Positions 8,226 through 15,406 of a stretch of DNA of 64,000 nt are shown piece by piece (position 1 is the stretch's first letter; each line of letters starts with the position of its first letter). The position numbers and the translations under genes were made by a program. The notes under the pieces were generated by a model. The model was not told the origin of the DNA and did no database searches. It worked only from the letters and a program-made list of their open reading frames with translations. This DNA is from CAUSKK01 sp963533935 (GTDB lineage Bacteria > Pseudomonadota > Gammaproteobacteria > Cardiobacteriales > Cardiobacteriaceae), in assembly GCA_963533935.1 (NCBI GenBank), contig CAUSQL010000001.1, positions 1 through 64,000 on the forward strand, given 5' to 3'.

Positions 8226-8873
8226 TTATTTAGGTTGTTGATTTGCTTGCGCTTCTTCTTCACCCTCTTCCGGAGTAACCACGGGAATTTTTAGAGTGAA
8301 TTCCTTAATTTCCTGGTCTGAGGGATCAATGACGTAGGCCGAAGTGCTAGAAGCGGTGTACATACCATTTCTATCAAGAATTGCTGGTCCTAAGCGGGGC
8401 CATTTAGCCATGTTGCGGATGAATTCAGGTACCGCCGAGCTATTCTGAGCCACACCAATGATAGATACTTCCTTATCTCCAGGTTTAGCGCCGGGCATGG
8501 TGCTATTGCCATAGATAATTTTCTTCAGGAAGATTGTTTCGGGCGTGCCCTTGGCGATAAAGTCCATTAACTCCACAACAAATCCCCTTTGACCCTGCAA
8601 GGTATTAATTGCGTCAACCTGAGTTTGCACTTCAACGTTTAATTTTTTCAGGCGGTCAATTTCCTCCTGGGTCTTTTTTAAGCCATCAATCTTTGACTTA
8701 AGGGTTTCCATTGAAGTTTGTTGGCTTGCCACATAATTTTCCTGTAGATATTTATCTAGCATTACCAAGCCTATAACTAATATTACGAATATAACCGTGA
8801 TATTAGTAAAAGTTTTCTTTTGTTCCGCTCTCTGGCGTTCACGCCAGGGTTGTAAGTTTAATTTAATTGCCAT
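8226..8873 (-). CDS. pilN: Type IV pilus assembly protein PilN
   Basis: 215 residues. The conserved cytoplasmic N-terminus, IKLNLQPWRERQRAEQKK, contains the INLLPWRE-type peptide that docks into PilM. One transmembrane helix (VIFVILVIGLVMLDKYLQ) and a coiled coil with a PilO-like periplasmic domain follow. The C-terminal EEGEEEAQANQQPK tail is acidic. It lies 4 bp after pilM, so the two are probably translationally coupled. Confidence 0.93.
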   Translation of the reverse strand: MAIKLNLQPWRERQRAEQKKTFTNITVIFVILVIGLVMLDKYLQENYVASQQTSMETLKSKIDGLKKTQEEIDRLKKLNVEVQTQVDAINTLQGQRGFVVELMDFIAKGTPETIFLKKIIYGNSTMPGAKPGDKEVSIIGVAQNSSAVPEFIRNMAKWPRLGPAILDRNGMYTASSTSAYVIDPSDQEIKEFTLKIPVVTPEEGEEEAQANQQPK

Positions 8874-8877
8874 ATTC

Positions 8878-9888
8878 CTAAGCCTCTATTGCAAGTCCAA
8901 TGGCTAACGCGTGATTAATGCCAGATTGCAATATTGCTTCACCGCGGCCAGAGCCATCTAATTTAATATAGCTGGATAAATCCATCAATTTAATGTTTAG
9001 GGAAGAATTAGTGCGTAATTGTTCCAATAATCCGGAAAGTCTAGAGCCGCCGCCAGTTAAATAAACCACATCAACGGACTGCTTGCCAAAAGGACTAGCT
9101 TCATAAAAGTCCATGACTAAATTTAATTGCTCTACAAAGGTATGAGCATAGGGCGCCAAAACTAAATCCTCATATTGGTCGCTGGGGAAATCACGAGTTA
9201 ATTTCCGTGTCTCTGCTGCCTCTTCGCTAATATCAAAATTATCGACAATATTGTCATTAACCTGTTTGCCACCAATTTGCTGTTCCCGGTTAAATATTAG
9301 TCGGCCATCTTTATAGATATAAAAACGACTGCGGTTATAGCCAATATCAATAACCATGGCGGCACCACCTACAGCCCCTTCTTTTTTAGCGATATATTCC
9401 ATTAGGCGGCCAAAGGCAAAGGCATCAACGTCCACTTCGGGTAGAGAAAAGTTTTTTGGCAAGTCCTTTAATAGGGCCACCTTATTGTCGGCCACGTCCC
9501 GCCGCACCGCAGCCACGGTGTATTCGCCCTTTTCATTGGGCTTGGTGTCGAAATCAAAATAAACCTGGTCAATGCCAAAGGGTAGGCTGGGCGTTAGGGC
9601 CAATTCAATGGCACTTTCCAGGGCGGAGCCACTGAGTTTGCCCTCAATTTCTATATCGCGCAGAATTACATCGCCTAAATTAACGTGTAATACCGGCTGG
9701 CCTTTAGCAATCTTTAATTTCTTTAATGCAGTCATTATCATATTGCTAAGTGCTTCCTTATCGCGCCCTTCACGAACTCCAGCGGGAATCACATCATAAG
9801 TAAGACTATTGGCCGTTATATTTCTTGCACTCTGTTTTATACGAGCGACTTTCAAGCTATATTGCCCTATGTCAATGCCGATTAGCAT
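8878..9888 (-). CDS. pilM: Type IV pilus actin-like protein PilM
   Basis: Cytoplasmic FtsA/actin-fold ATPase that binds the N-terminal peptide of PilN. 336 residues. The phosphate-1 motif is GIDIGQYSLKVARI at the N-terminus, a second phosphate/adenosine segment is MVIDIGYNRSRFYIY near 180, and LTGGGSRLSGLLEQL lies near 275. It is the first gene of the pil operon, with an AAAGGGG ribosome-binding site. The whole operon is visibly richer in A+T than the genes on either side. Confidence 0.94.
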   Translation of the reverse strand: MLIGIDIGQYSLKVARIKQSARNITANSLTYDVIPAGVREGRDKEALSNMIMTALKKLKIAKGQPVLHVNLGDVILRDIEIEGKLSGSALESAIELALTPSLPFGIDQVYFDFDTKPNEKGEYTVAAVRRDVADNKVALLKDLPKNFSLPEVDVDAFAFGRLMEYIAKKEGAVGGAAMVIDIGYNRSRFYIYKDGRLIFNREQQIGGKQVNDNIVDNFDISEEAAETRKLTRDFPSDQYEDLVLAPYAHTFVEQLNLVMDFYEASPFGKQSVDVVYLTGGGSRLSGLLEQLRTNSSLNIKLMDLSSYIKLDGSGRGEAILQSGINHALAIGLAIEA

Positions 9889-9908
9889 AAAAACCCCTTT
9901 AAAAATTA

Positions 9909-9936
9909 AATATATAAATAAAGCTAATACAGTTAA
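9909..9936 (-). promoter_or_regulatory. Candidate promoter of pilMNOPQ
   Basis: On the minus strand TTAACT and TATATT are separated by 16 bases, and the TATATT box lies about 20 bases before the pilM ATG. This is a reasonable sigma-70 pair in a 293-bp A+T-rich gap (9889-10181), where such matches arise easily by chance. The gap otherwise holds only the rpmE2 terminator. Confidence 0.35.
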
Positions 9937-10124
9937 GTCTATTAAATCTCTAATAGATTAATTAGAAAAGTACTGTAAATAATCTGATGTAAAAATGCAA
10001 CAATTGCACCAAAATTTGTTGTTTTTTTACTAAGGGTTAATTAAGCCAATTAAATCAAGGGCTTGTCCATTGATTTTAAAATAAAAAAATTATTACCCGG
10101 CAGAGTAATTAAATATTTAAGTAA

Positions 10125-10153
10125 TAAAAAAGCCAATGAATTAATCATTGGCT
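10125..10153 (-). terminator. rpmE2 terminator
   Basis: AGCCAATGA and TCATTGGCT (10131-10153) form a nine-pair stem. On the minus strand it is followed by TTTTTATTA. It lies 28 bases after the rpmE2 stop codon and could also work in the other direction, since a TTTATTTA run follows on the plus strand. Confidence 0.8.
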
Positions 10154-10181
10154 TTATTTATTGGCTGGGGCCTAATGGCAA

Positions 10182-10430
10182 TTAATCTTTCTTGCCATAG
10201 CGGCGGCGGAATTTATCCACCCGGCCAGCAGTGTCTACGATGGTCTGCTTACCGGTGTAGAAGGGGTGGGACTTGCTGGTTACGTCCATGCGCACCAGTG
10301 GGTACTCCTTGCCATCTAGGGTGATGGTGTCCTTGGTGTTCTCAATGGTAGAACGCATGAGGAAGGTGTCGCCGGTGGAAGCGTCTTGGAAAACCACTTC
10401 GCGATAGTTGGGGTGAATGTCAGGTTTCAT
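10182..10430 (-). CDS. rpmE2: 50S ribosomal protein L31 type B
   Basis: 82 residues. The start MKPDIHPNYREVVFQD and the SKSHPFYTGK and RFRRRYGKK segments identify L31. The CxxC zinc ligands of type A L31 are absent, so this is the zinc-independent type B form. In many proteobacteria that form is induced when zinc is scarce through Zur; no Zur box was recognised upstream here. It is transcribed away from miaB. Confidence 0.93.
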   Translation of the reverse strand: MKPDIHPNYREVVFQDASTGDTFLMRSTIENTKDTITLDGKEYPLVRMDVTSKSHPFYTGKQTIVDTAGRVDKFRRRYGKKD

Positions 10431-10611
10431 AGCTATTTACTCATTTAATTAAAGAGGCGGAATAATAGCGAAATGCCTGTTTTCATGCAAGTTTAGCCGC
10501 TGTAACCTATAATTTCGCGCCTATTTCTAGCTTTTAATCCACGGAGCCCGGTAAGAGATTTTGCTCTGGGGATTATTAATTTATGCCCCGCGCAATTATT
10601 AAGGATTATCA

Positions 10612-12003
10612 ATGACCCAATTAGAAACGGAAAAACGGCTCAAGCACGTCTACATCGAAACCTACGGCTGCCAGATGAATGAATACGACTCGGCGAAAAT
10701 GCTGGCAGTGCTGAAGGTGTCCCACGGCATGACGCCGGTGGCCACCCCCGAGGAGGCGGATTTACTGCTACTTAACACCTGCTCGGTGCGGGAAAAGGCC
10801 CAGGAGAAGGTGTTCTCCCTCATCGGCCGCTGGAAGGAGCAGAAGGACGCCCGCCCCCACGTGATGATTGCCGTCGGTGGCTGTGTAGCCTCCCAGGAGG
10901 GGGAAGAGCTGCGGCGGCGGGCGCCGGCCGTCGATGTGGTCTTCGGGCCGCAGACCTTGCACCGGCTGCCGAACCTGCTCAGCGAGGCGCAGCGGAAGCG
11001 CGACGGCGTCGTCGATGTCTCCTTCCCGGAAATTGAGAAATTTGACCACCTGCCGGAGCCGCGGGCCGAGGGTGCCACCGCCTACGTGTCCATCATGGAG
11101 GGCTGCTCCAAATACTGCACCTTCTGCGTGGTGCCCTACACCCGCGGCGAGGAAATTAGCCGCCCCTTTGACGATGTGATTGCCGAATGTGCGGCGCTGG
11201 CGGCCCAGGGCGTGCGGGAAATAAACCTGCTTGGCCAGAACGTCAATGCCTACCGGGGGGAAATGGCCGACGGCAGCGAAGCCGACCTGGCCCTGCTCAT
11301 CGAATACGTGGCCGCCATCAGCGGCATCGGCCGGGTGCGCTTTACCACTTCCCACCCGCTGGAATTCACGGACCGGCTCATCGAGGTTTATGGCCGGGTA
11401 CCCCAGCTGGTTTCCCACCTGCACCTGCCGGTGCAGAGCGGTTCGGACAAGGTGCTGGCGCTGATGAAGCGCGGCTATAAGGCCGACTACTATTTAGACA
11501 TTCTAAGAAGAATCCGCGCCCTGCGGCCGGACATCAGCTTTTCCTCGGATTTCATCGTCGGCTTCCCCGGCGAGGAGGAGGCGGACTTTGAAGCCACCAT
11601 GAATCTGATTGAAGCGGTTTTCTACGATACTTCCTTCAGCTTTATCTACAGCCCGCGGCCGGGTACGCCGGCGGCGGCCATGCCCGACCGCATTCCCATG
11701 GCGGTGAAGAAGGCTCGGCTGCAACGCCTCCAGAGCCGCATTCTGGAGATGGCCATGCAGATTTCCGAAAGTATGGTGGGCACGGAGCAGTGGATTCTGC
11801 TGGATAAGGTATCCAAGAAGGACGCGGCGGAAATATCCGGCCGCACCGAGAATAATCGGGTGGTGAATCTGCCCGGTGAGAAGAGCTACCTGGGCCGCTT
11901 TGCCAAGGTGCGCATTACCGCCGCCTACAAGAATTCCCTACGCGGCGAACTCATTGAACTGGAAGAAAAAAGTAATCGTCCGACCATTTATGGCCGTTCA
12001 TAA
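10612..12003 (+). CDS. miaB: tRNA-2-methylthio-N6-dimethylallyladenosine synthase
   Basis: Radical SAM methylthiotransferase that converts i6A37 to ms2i6A37 in tRNAs reading UNN codons. 463 residues. The N-terminal UPF0004 domain supplies C20 (ETYGCQMNEYDS), C57 (NTCSVREKAQEKV) and C91 (GGCVASQEG) to the auxiliary cluster. C165-x3-C169-x2-C172 (GCSKYCTFCVVPYTRG) forms the radical SAM cluster. A C-terminal TRAM domain covers roughly the last 65 residues. The start follows AAGGATTATCA. It stands alone, divergent from rpmE2, and is followed by the yceI-like gene after 29 bp. Confidence 0.96.
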   Translation: MTQLETEKRLKHVYIETYGCQMNEYDSAKMLAVLKVSHGMTPVATPEEADLLLLNTCSVREKAQEKVFSLIGRWKEQKDARPHVMIAVGGCVASQEGEELRRRAPAVDVVFGPQTLHRLPNLLSEAQRKRDGVVDVSFPEIEKFDHLPEPRAEGATAYVSIMEGCSKYCTFCVVPYTRGEEISRPFDDVIAECAALAAQGVREINLLGQNVNAYRGEMADGSEADLALLIEYVAAISGIGRVRFTTSHPLEFTDRLIEVYGRVPQLVSHLHLPVQSGSDKVLALMKRGYKADYYLDILRRIRALRPDISFSSDFIVGFPGEEEADFEATMNLIEAVFYDTSFSFIYSPRPGTPAAAMPDRIPMAVKKARLQRLQSRILEMAMQISESMVGTEQWILLDKVSKKDAAEISGRTENNRVVNLPGEKSYLGRFAKVRITAAYKNSLRGELIELEEKSNRPTIYGRS

Positions 12004-12032
12004 TGGCCGCTTCTTTTAATTGAGGAAAAACC

Positions 12033-12797
12033 ATGCGCAAAATCTTACTAATGACTCTGGTGGGCAGCGCCTTCGCTTCGGCGGCCACCTACAAGCTGGA
12101 CCCGCACCACAGCAATGTGCGCTTTCAGATTGACCACTTTGGCACCAGCACCAACAGCGCCGGCATCTACGGCCTGGAAGGCAAGGTGGAGCTGGACACG
12201 CCCAATAAAAAGGGCCGGGTTGAGGTAACCATTCCGCTGGCCAACATTAACAGTGGCAGCAAGGACTTTGATAAGCACCTGAAGAGCGCGGACATCTTTA
12301 ATGTGGCGAAGAATCCCAGCGTTAAATTCAAGTCCACCGCCTTTGAATTTACCGGTGAGAAGGTTAAGGCCGTGAAGGGCGAGCTGACCATGAACGGGAA
12401 AACCAAGCCGCTGACCCTGGAAGCCACCAAATTCAACTGCTACGACAGCCCCATGCTGAAAACCCAGGTCTGTGGCGGCGACTTTACTGCCACCATTGAC
12501 CGCAGCGACTGGGGCGTGGATTACCTCATTGACCAGGGCATGGCCAAGGAGGTGAAAATCCTTGTCCAGGTGGAAGCGGCGGCCGACGATAAGGCCGGCA
12601 AGGCGGCCAAGGCAGCCAATAAGGAAGATAAGACCGCGAAAAAAGAGGTGAAGAAGGACGAGAAGAAAGACGAGAAGAAGGCCGCCGGTAAGACCGATAA
12701 GAAGGTGAAGGAGGAGAAGAAAGCCGCCGACAGCAAGAAGGACGAGCCTAAGGCGCCTAAAAAAGACGAGACTAAAAAGGAGGAAGCCAAGAAATAG
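12033..12797 (+). CDS. YceI-family periplasmic protein with Lys-rich tail
   Basis: 254 residues. A short signal peptide (MRKILLMTLVGSAFASA) is followed by the YceI lipocalin-like beta barrel: TYKLDPHHSNVRFQIDHFG, then VKGELTMNGKTKPLTLEA and DRSDWGVDYLI. YceI proteins bind polyisoprenoid-type lipids in the periplasm, and their exact role is unsettled. Residues from about 185 to the end form a low-complexity tail rich in Lys, Ala, Glu and Asp (KKDEKKDEKKAAGKTDKK and similar), which is not part of the family. GAGG lies before the ATG, 29 bp after miaB. Confidence 0.88.
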   Translation: MRKILLMTLVGSAFASAATYKLDPHHSNVRFQIDHFGTSTNSAGIYGLEGKVELDTPNKKGRVEVTIPLANINSGSKDFDKHLKSADIFNVAKNPSVKFKSTAFEFTGEKVKAVKGELTMNGKTKPLTLEATKFNCYDSPMLKTQVCGGDFTATIDRSDWGVDYLIDQGMAKEVKILVQVEAAADDKAGKAAKAANKEDKTAKKEVKKDEKKDEKKAAGKTDKKVKEEKKAADSKKDEPKAPKKDETKKEEAKK

Positions 12798-12813
12798 GCT
12801 CTTCACTGCAAAA

Positions 12814-12919
12814 TTTACCGACGGATGGGCGGTTCTTCGCTAGCGCTCAGTGCTGCGCATCTCCTGTTTGTAAATTAGCTATTTTTACAAACAGGATAAG
12901 CGCCCGTCCGTTTGTAAAT
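12814..12919. repeat. Interspersed repeat pair, one expanded
   Basis: The first member (12814-12874) runs TTTACCGACGGATGGGCGG-TTCTTCGCTAGCGCTCA...CTCCTGTTTGTAAAT and so carries the TGAGC-hairpin module in reverse. The second (12884-12919) is a standard AAGCGCCCGTCC unit. It starts 16 bp after the yceI-like stop and is the likely terminator of that gene. Confidence 0.75.
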
Positions 12920-13075
12920 CGCTAAAAACATGCGCCCTAATTTCCCAGATGGCACCAATAACAGCTACCCGTAGACAGATTGCCGGCTCTGGGAGCAGGC
13001 GCTGACAACAATCTTATGCCCATAGCCACAGGCCATTCAGCCCACTCCAAGCCGTTTAACCTTATTTATTCGTTA
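12920..13075. other. Gene-free stretch
   Basis: No open frame with a ribosome-binding site, tRNA or recognised RNA was found here. The stretch lies between two repeat pairs in the 842-bp gap between the convergent yceI-like and msbA genes. Confidence 0.4.
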
Positions 13076-13180
13076 TTTACCGACATACAGGCGCCTTATC
13101 TGTATGTAAAAAAGCTAATTTACAAACAGGAGATGCGCAGCACTGAGCGCTAGCGAAGAACCGCCTGTCCGTTTGTAAAT
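13076..13180. repeat. Interspersed repeat pair, one expanded
   Basis: A standard unit (13076-13110) is followed by an expanded unit (13117-13180) with AGCACTGAGCGCTAGCGAAG and AACCGCC. The expanded unit is almost exactly the reverse complement of the one at 12814-12874, so the two could pair over about 60 bases. Confidence 0.75.
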
Positions 13181-13412
13181 GCCCTTAAAGCTACGGCGGG
13201 AAAATTAAAAGGCGCCAACGTGGAGCTTGCAGCGGCTTAACTGGCAGAGGCTATGGGAGGTCGCCGCTGATTTCTACACCGGCCCGCGTTTAGTCCCGTT
13301 AGTTCAATGCATTAATCCGCGATTAGCCTTAATTTACAAACGGACGGGCGCTTTACCTGTATGTAAAAATAGCTAATTTACAAACAGGTAAAGCGCCCGT
13401 TTATTTGTAAAT
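13181..13412. repeat. 232-bp tandem duplication, copy 1
   Basis: It starts GCCCTTAAAG and contains GGCGCCAACGTGGAGCTTGC, GGCAGAGGCTATGGGAGG and CCGGCCCGCGTTTAGTCCCG, ending with the repeat pair 13333-13412. Copy 2 follows directly with about 90% identity by eye. No shared open reading frame is evident, so it is either a non-coding unit or a remnant of something duplicated. Confidence 0.85.
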
Positions 13413-13645
13413 GCCCTTAAAGATGCGGCGTGGGAATTAAAGGCGCCAACGTGGAGCTTGCAGCAGCTTAACTGGCAGAGGCTATGGGAGGCCGCCGCTG
13501 ATTTCTACACCGGCCCGCGTTTAGTCCCGTTAGTTCAACGCATTAATCCACGCGTTAGCCTTAATTTACAAACGGAGGGGCGCTTTACCTGTATGTATTT
13601 AAGCGTTTAATTACATACAGCTAAAGCGCCCCTCCGTCGGTAAAT
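13413..13645. repeat. 232-bp tandem duplication, copy 2
   Basis: It starts GCCCTTAAAGATGCGGCG and keeps nearly all of copy 1, with scattered substitutions. The repeat pair inside it (13565-13645) has GGAGGGGCGC paired with GCGCCCCTCC. Copy 1 has GGACGGGCGC with GCGCCCGTTT at those places, so the arms changed together. It ends at the msbA stop. Confidence 0.85.
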
Positions 13646-13648
13646 CCC

Positions 13649-15406
13649 CTAATTATTCTCCCGCAGCAGCCGGCTGTAGTAGCCGTTGGCCGCCAGCAGT
13701 TCCGCGTGGCTGCCCTCCTCGATGATGCGCCCCTCCGACAGCACCACGATGCGGTGCGCCTTGCGGATTGTCGCCAGCCGGTGGGCGATGATGATGGTGG
13801 TCTTGTCCCGCTGAATGTTCTCGATGGCCTGGCTCACCATCTGTTCGCTCTGGTTATCCAGCGCCGAGGTGGCCTCGTCGAGAATCAGAATGGGCGCCTG
13901 GCGGTAGAAGGCGCGGCCCAACGCCAGCCGCTGCCGCTGGCCGCCGGACAGATTGCTGCCGTTGTCGCCGATGTCCTCCAGATAGCCGCGGGGTAAAAGT
14001 TTAATGAAATTAAGGGCATAGCACTCCTCCGCCACCCGGTCCAGCAGCGGCAGCGCCGCCGGCCGGATTTCCCCCGTGGCCGTGAAAATGTCCGTGCGCC
14101 CGTAGGCGATGTTCTCGGCCACATTGCCGGAAAACAGCACCGTCTCCTGGGGCACGTAGCCGATGGCCGCCCGCCGGTTGGCCAGGGCGATTTTATCCGC
14201 GTCCATGTGGTCGAAGTAGATGTGGCCGCTGTCCAGACTGACAAAGCCGGCGATAACCCCGGCCAGGGTCGATTTGCCCGAACCGCTTTCCCCCACCAGC
14301 GCGATGGTTTCGCCGGCGCGGATATGCAGGTTGACATGGTCGAGAATCTGCCGGTTCTGGCGGCGGACACAGATGTTTTCCAGGCGAATTTCCCCGTTTT
14401 TAATGAGAAAGGGCAGCCCCTCCCGGTCCTTCTCCGTCGCTTCGTCAAGGAAGGAAAAGACGCTGTGCATGGCAGCCAGGCCGCGCTGGATTGGCTCGGA
14501 CACCTTGCTAAGGCGCTTGATGGGCGGGAAGAGCAGGGCCATGGCGCCGATGAAGCTGATGAGGCGGCCGATGGTCAGTTCGCTGCCGCTCTGCTGGGCC
14601 CAGTGGCCGGCGATGACCATGATGGCGCTTAAGGTCATGATGATGACCAGTTCCACCAGCGGCGAAATGGCCGCGGTCAGCCGCGCCGCCTGCAGCTGCT
14701 GCTGGCAGATATTGTCGATTTTCTGGTTAAAGCGCTGTTCCTCAAAGGCCTGGCCATTGTGAATGCGGATGATGGCCTTGCCGCGCAGCGCCTCGTTGAT
14801 GGACTGGTTAATGTCGCCCATTTCCCCCTGGAGCCGGTGGGCCACGGCCCGCAGCCGCCGCGACACCAGGACAATGAAAAAAATCAGCAGCGGCGCCACC
14901 GCAAAAATTAACAGGGTCAGCCGCCAGTCGAAGTAGAGCAGGGTGGCCAGCAGCGCAATGATGGTTACGGTCTCGCGCACCAGTATGGCCAGGGCGTCGG
15001 TGGCAGCGGCCATGAGCTGTAGCACGTCGTAGGTGAATTTGGAAATGAGGCTGCCCTCCCGGTGCTCCTGGAAGTAGGACAGGGGCAGCCGCAGCAGCTT
15101 GGCGAACATCTGCCGCCGCAGCTCCAGCACCACGTTCTGCGCCAGCTTGGCCATGTGGTAGTCGGCGGTGAAGTTGGCCAGGCCACGAATGAAATAGCCC
15201 AGGCACAGCAGCAGGGTCATCTGGTAAAGGGTGCCCAGACCCTGCTGGAGAAAGCCGCCGTCAATGAGCGGCTGGAGAATCATCGGCACCAGCGGTTCCG
15301 TCAGACCGTAAACCACCGTGCCCAGGACCAAGAGGCGGAGCGCCCGCCGCTGCGGCGCCACGTAGGACAGCAGCCGGCGGTAATTAGTCTTGTCCTGACT
15401 TCTCAT
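13649..15406 (-). CDS. msbA: Lipid A export ABC transporter MsbA
   Basis: Half-transporter that flips core-lipid A across the inner membrane as a homodimer. 585 residues, as usual. The N-terminal six-helix domain covers about 1-320. The ATPase domain has Walker A GESGSGKST, signature LSGGQRQRLALGRA, Walker B ILILDEATSALD and an H-loop in IIIAHRLATI. It overlaps the upstream glycosyltransferase gene by 23 bp, so LPS sugar transfer and export genes are co-expressed. A close LPS/lipid ABC exporter cannot be excluded, but the neighbourhood supports MsbA. Confidence 0.9.
   Translation of the reverse strand: MRSQDKTNYRRLLSYVAPQRRALRLLVLGTVVYGLTEPLVPMILQPLIDGGFLQQGLGTLYQMTLLLCLGYFIRGLANFTADYHMAKLAQNVVLELRRQMFAKLLRLPLSYFQEHREGSLISKFTYDVLQLMAAATDALAILVRETVTIIALLATLLYFDWRLTLLIFAVAPLLIFFIVLVSRRLRAVAHRLQGEMGDINQSINEALRGKAIIRIHNGQAFEEQRFNQKIDNICQQQLQAARLTAAISPLVELVIIMTLSAIMVIAGHWAQQSGSELTIGRLISFIGAMALLFPPIKRLSKVSEPIQRGLAAMHSVFSFLDEATEKDREGLPFLIKNGEIRLENICVRRQNRQILDHVNLHIRAGETIALVGESGSGKSTLAGVIAGFVSLDSGHIYFDHMDADKIALANRRAAIGYVPQETVLFSGNVAENIAYGRTDIFTATGEIRPAALPLLDRVAEECYALNFIKLLPRGYLEDIGDNGSNLSGGQRQRLALGRAFYRQAPILILDEATSALDNQSEQMVSQAIENIQRDKTTIIIAHRLATIRKAHRIVVLSEGRIIEEGSHAELLAANGYYSRLLRENN

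Noticed and set aside
12048..12806. Long open frame on the minus strand opposite the yceI-like gene
   Set aside because: It mirrors a recognisable gene; its Leu/Val/Phe-rich product is the antisense of the lysine-rich tail and has no family features.
12920..13075. Possible 4.5S, 6S or tmRNA gene
   Set aside because: None of the conserved core sequences or closing stems of these RNAs could be recognised on either strand.
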